From assembly GCA_937950385.1 (NCBI GenBank), contig CALFEA010000079.1, positions 1 to 5,999 on the forward strand: DNA of 5,999 bases, written 5' to 3'. A program made the position numbers and the translations under genes. The notes under the pieces were generated by a model. That model was not told where the DNA came from. It saw only the letters and a program-made list of their open reading frames with translations, and searched no databases. This document shows, in pieces, positions 4,942-5,999 of this stretch. The DNA comes from an uncultured Altererythrobacter sp. GTDB taxonomy: Bacteria; Pseudomonadota; Alphaproteobacteria; Sphingomonadales; Sphingomonadaceae. The stretch's first letter is position 1; each line of letters opens with the position of its first letter.

Positions 4942-5999
4942 TTAGTCTTTCAAGAAGTCTGGAACGTGACCTGGGCCGTCATCATTGCCGCCTTTATTGT
5001 CGCCGCCACCATCACGGCGACCGCTCCGGTCGTTGTTACGGCTGCGGCTGCCGCGCGGGCCCCGGCGATCGCTTCCGCGGTCACTCTTCGGCTTGTTTTC
5101 GCGCGGTGGACGTGTGTCCTCCAGCTCTTCGCCAGTTTCTTGGTCAACGACCCGCATCGAAAGGCGAACCTTGCCGCGCTGGTCGATCTCAAGAACCTTG
5201 ACCTTCACTTCTTGGCCTTCGGAAACAACGTCGCTAACTTTCTCAACGCGCTCATTCTTCATTTCCGACACGTGGACGAGACCGTCCTTGCCGCCCATGA
5301 AGTTCACAAATGCGCCGAAATCAACGATGTTGACGACTTTGCCGTTGTAGATTTTGCCGACCTCGGCTTCTTCCACAATGCCTTCGATCCATGCTTTCGC
5401 TGCATCGATTTGGCTGCCGTCGGACGAGCTGATTTTGATGACGCCTTCATCATCAATATCGACCTTCGCGCCAGTTTCAGCAACGATTTCGCGGATGACT
5501 TTGCCGCCCGTTCCGATGATGTCGCGGATCTTCGATTTGTCGATCTGCATGGTCTCAATACGTGGTGCGTGCTGAGACACGCCAGTACGTGAGGAGCCCA
5601 AGGCTTTCTGCATTTCACCAAGGATGTGCGTGCGGCCGGCTTTCGCCTGTTCCATCGCGCTTTCCATGATTTCCTTGGTGATGCCGGCAACCTTAATATC
5701 CATCTGGAGCGATGTGATACCGGTTTCAGAACCTGCTACCTTAAAGTCCATATCGCCCAAGTGATCTTCATCACCCAAGATATCGGACAGGACAGTGAAC
5801 TCGTCTCCTTCAAGGATCAGACCCATCGCAATGCCGGATACCGGACGCTCGATTGGAACGCCTGCATCCATCATCGACAGACAGCCGCCGCACACGGTCG
5901 CCATGGATGACGAGCCGTTGGATTCAGTGATGTCTGACAAAATGCGGATTGTGTAAGGGAAGTCTTCGTGGCTAGGCAGCACAGGGTGCAGCGCACGAT
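4942..5999 (-). CDS. pnp: Polynucleotide phosphorylase (PNPase), C-terminal half (runs off right edge)
   Basis: PNPase is a trimeric phosphorolytic 3'-5' exoribonuclease (EC 2.7.7.8) acting in mRNA decay. About 350 C-terminal residues are visible, entering in frame at [18 protein letters not shown], within the second RNase PH domain. The landmarks [14 protein letters not shown] and [12 protein letters not shown] are present; the latter carries the residues equivalent to E. coli D486, D492 and K494. After the helical stretch come the KH domain with its GTGG loop ([16 protein letters not shown], about 5535-5490) and the S1 domain ([18 protein letters not shown] through KVRLSMRV, about 5365-5145). 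The last 65 or so residues are a low-complexity tail rich in Arg, Gly, Asp and Asn ending PDFLKD. The motif usually written CGxSLxxMDAG reads [11 protein letters not shown] here, a Ser-to-Cys change. The visible fragment is intact, with no frameshift. A terminator follows the stop; the gene start lies outside the window. Confidence 0.97.
   Translation of the reverse strand, partial: RALHPVLPSHEDFPYTIRILSDITESNGSSSMATVCGGCLSMMDAGVPIERPVSGIAMGLILEGDEFTVLSDILGDEDHLGDMDFKVAGSETGITSLQMDIKVAGITKEIMESAMEQAKAGRTHILGEMQKALGSSRTGVSQHAPRIETMQIDKSKIRDIIGTGGKVIREIVAETGAKVDIDDEGVIKISSSDGSQIDAAKAWIEGIVEEAEVGKIYNGKVVNIVDFGAFVNFMGGKDGLVHVSEMKNERVEKVSDVVSEGQEVKVKVLEIDQRGKVRLSMRVVDQETGEELEDTRPPRENKPKSDRGSDRRGPRGSRSRNNDRSGRRDGGGDNKGGNDDGPGHVPDFLKD

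Noticed and set aside
4966..5592. Long plus-strand open frame (208 codons) opposite pnp
   Set aside because: It is antisense to unmistakable PNPase S1 and KH sequence. Its product is a compositional mirror of that gene (Ala/Val/Phe/Asp-rich) with no family motif; no ribosome site recognised.
1..5999. Search for mobile, defence or phage systems
   Set aside because: No transposase, integrase, toxin-antitoxin, restriction or CRISPR signature, no terminal inverted repeats and no tRNA attachment site were seen; all sizeable frames are assigned to ordinary chromosomal genes or to their shadows.

Overview
The window looks like the chromosome of an alphaproteobacterium, most likely of the Sphingomonadales (Erythrobacter/Sphingomonas-like). 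The grounds are a GcrA-type cell-cycle regulator, a gene class restricted to Alphaproteobacteria; moderately GC-rich coding sequence; a DUF1993-family protein; and a PNPase with an Arg/Gly/Asp-rich tail. The genus is inference; no rRNA or other marker is present. The window is densely coding: no gene-free stretch exceeds about 140 bases, and I see no tRNA, rRNA, CRISPR array, insertion sequence or phage gene.

Layout. (1) Bases 1-654, minus strand: N-terminal 218 residues of an ABC-2 type transporter permease, running off the left edge. (2) A 109-base divergent intergenic region with a small inverted repeat and a weak promoter candidate. (3) 764-1465, plus: gcrA, followed by a clear intrinsic terminator (1499-1535). 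(4) 1606-2127 and 2158-3078, plus: a probable two-gene unit of a DUF1993 protein and a DUF481 outer-membrane beta-barrel protein. (5) 3075-3761 and 3773-4822, minus: a two-gene unit encoding an AstE/AspA-type zinc acylase and, 11 bases downstream, a spermidine-synthase-like SAM-binding protein; the latter's stop codon overlaps the DUF481 stop on the other strand. (6) 4886-4919, minus: an intrinsic terminator closing pnp. (7) 4942-5999, minus: C-terminal half of polynucleotide phosphorylase (pnp), running off the right edge.

The genes do not form one pathway. This is housekeeping chromosome: transport, cell-cycle transcription (GcrA with sigma70), envelope, small-molecule hydrolysis and RNA decay. 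The points most worth a second look are modest: the near-identical hairpin arms of the two terminators, the histone-H1-like linker in GcrA, the probable TTG start of the acylase gene just after the pnp terminator, and the conserved but functionally unassigned methyltransferase-fold protein. I found no convincing new multi-gene system.
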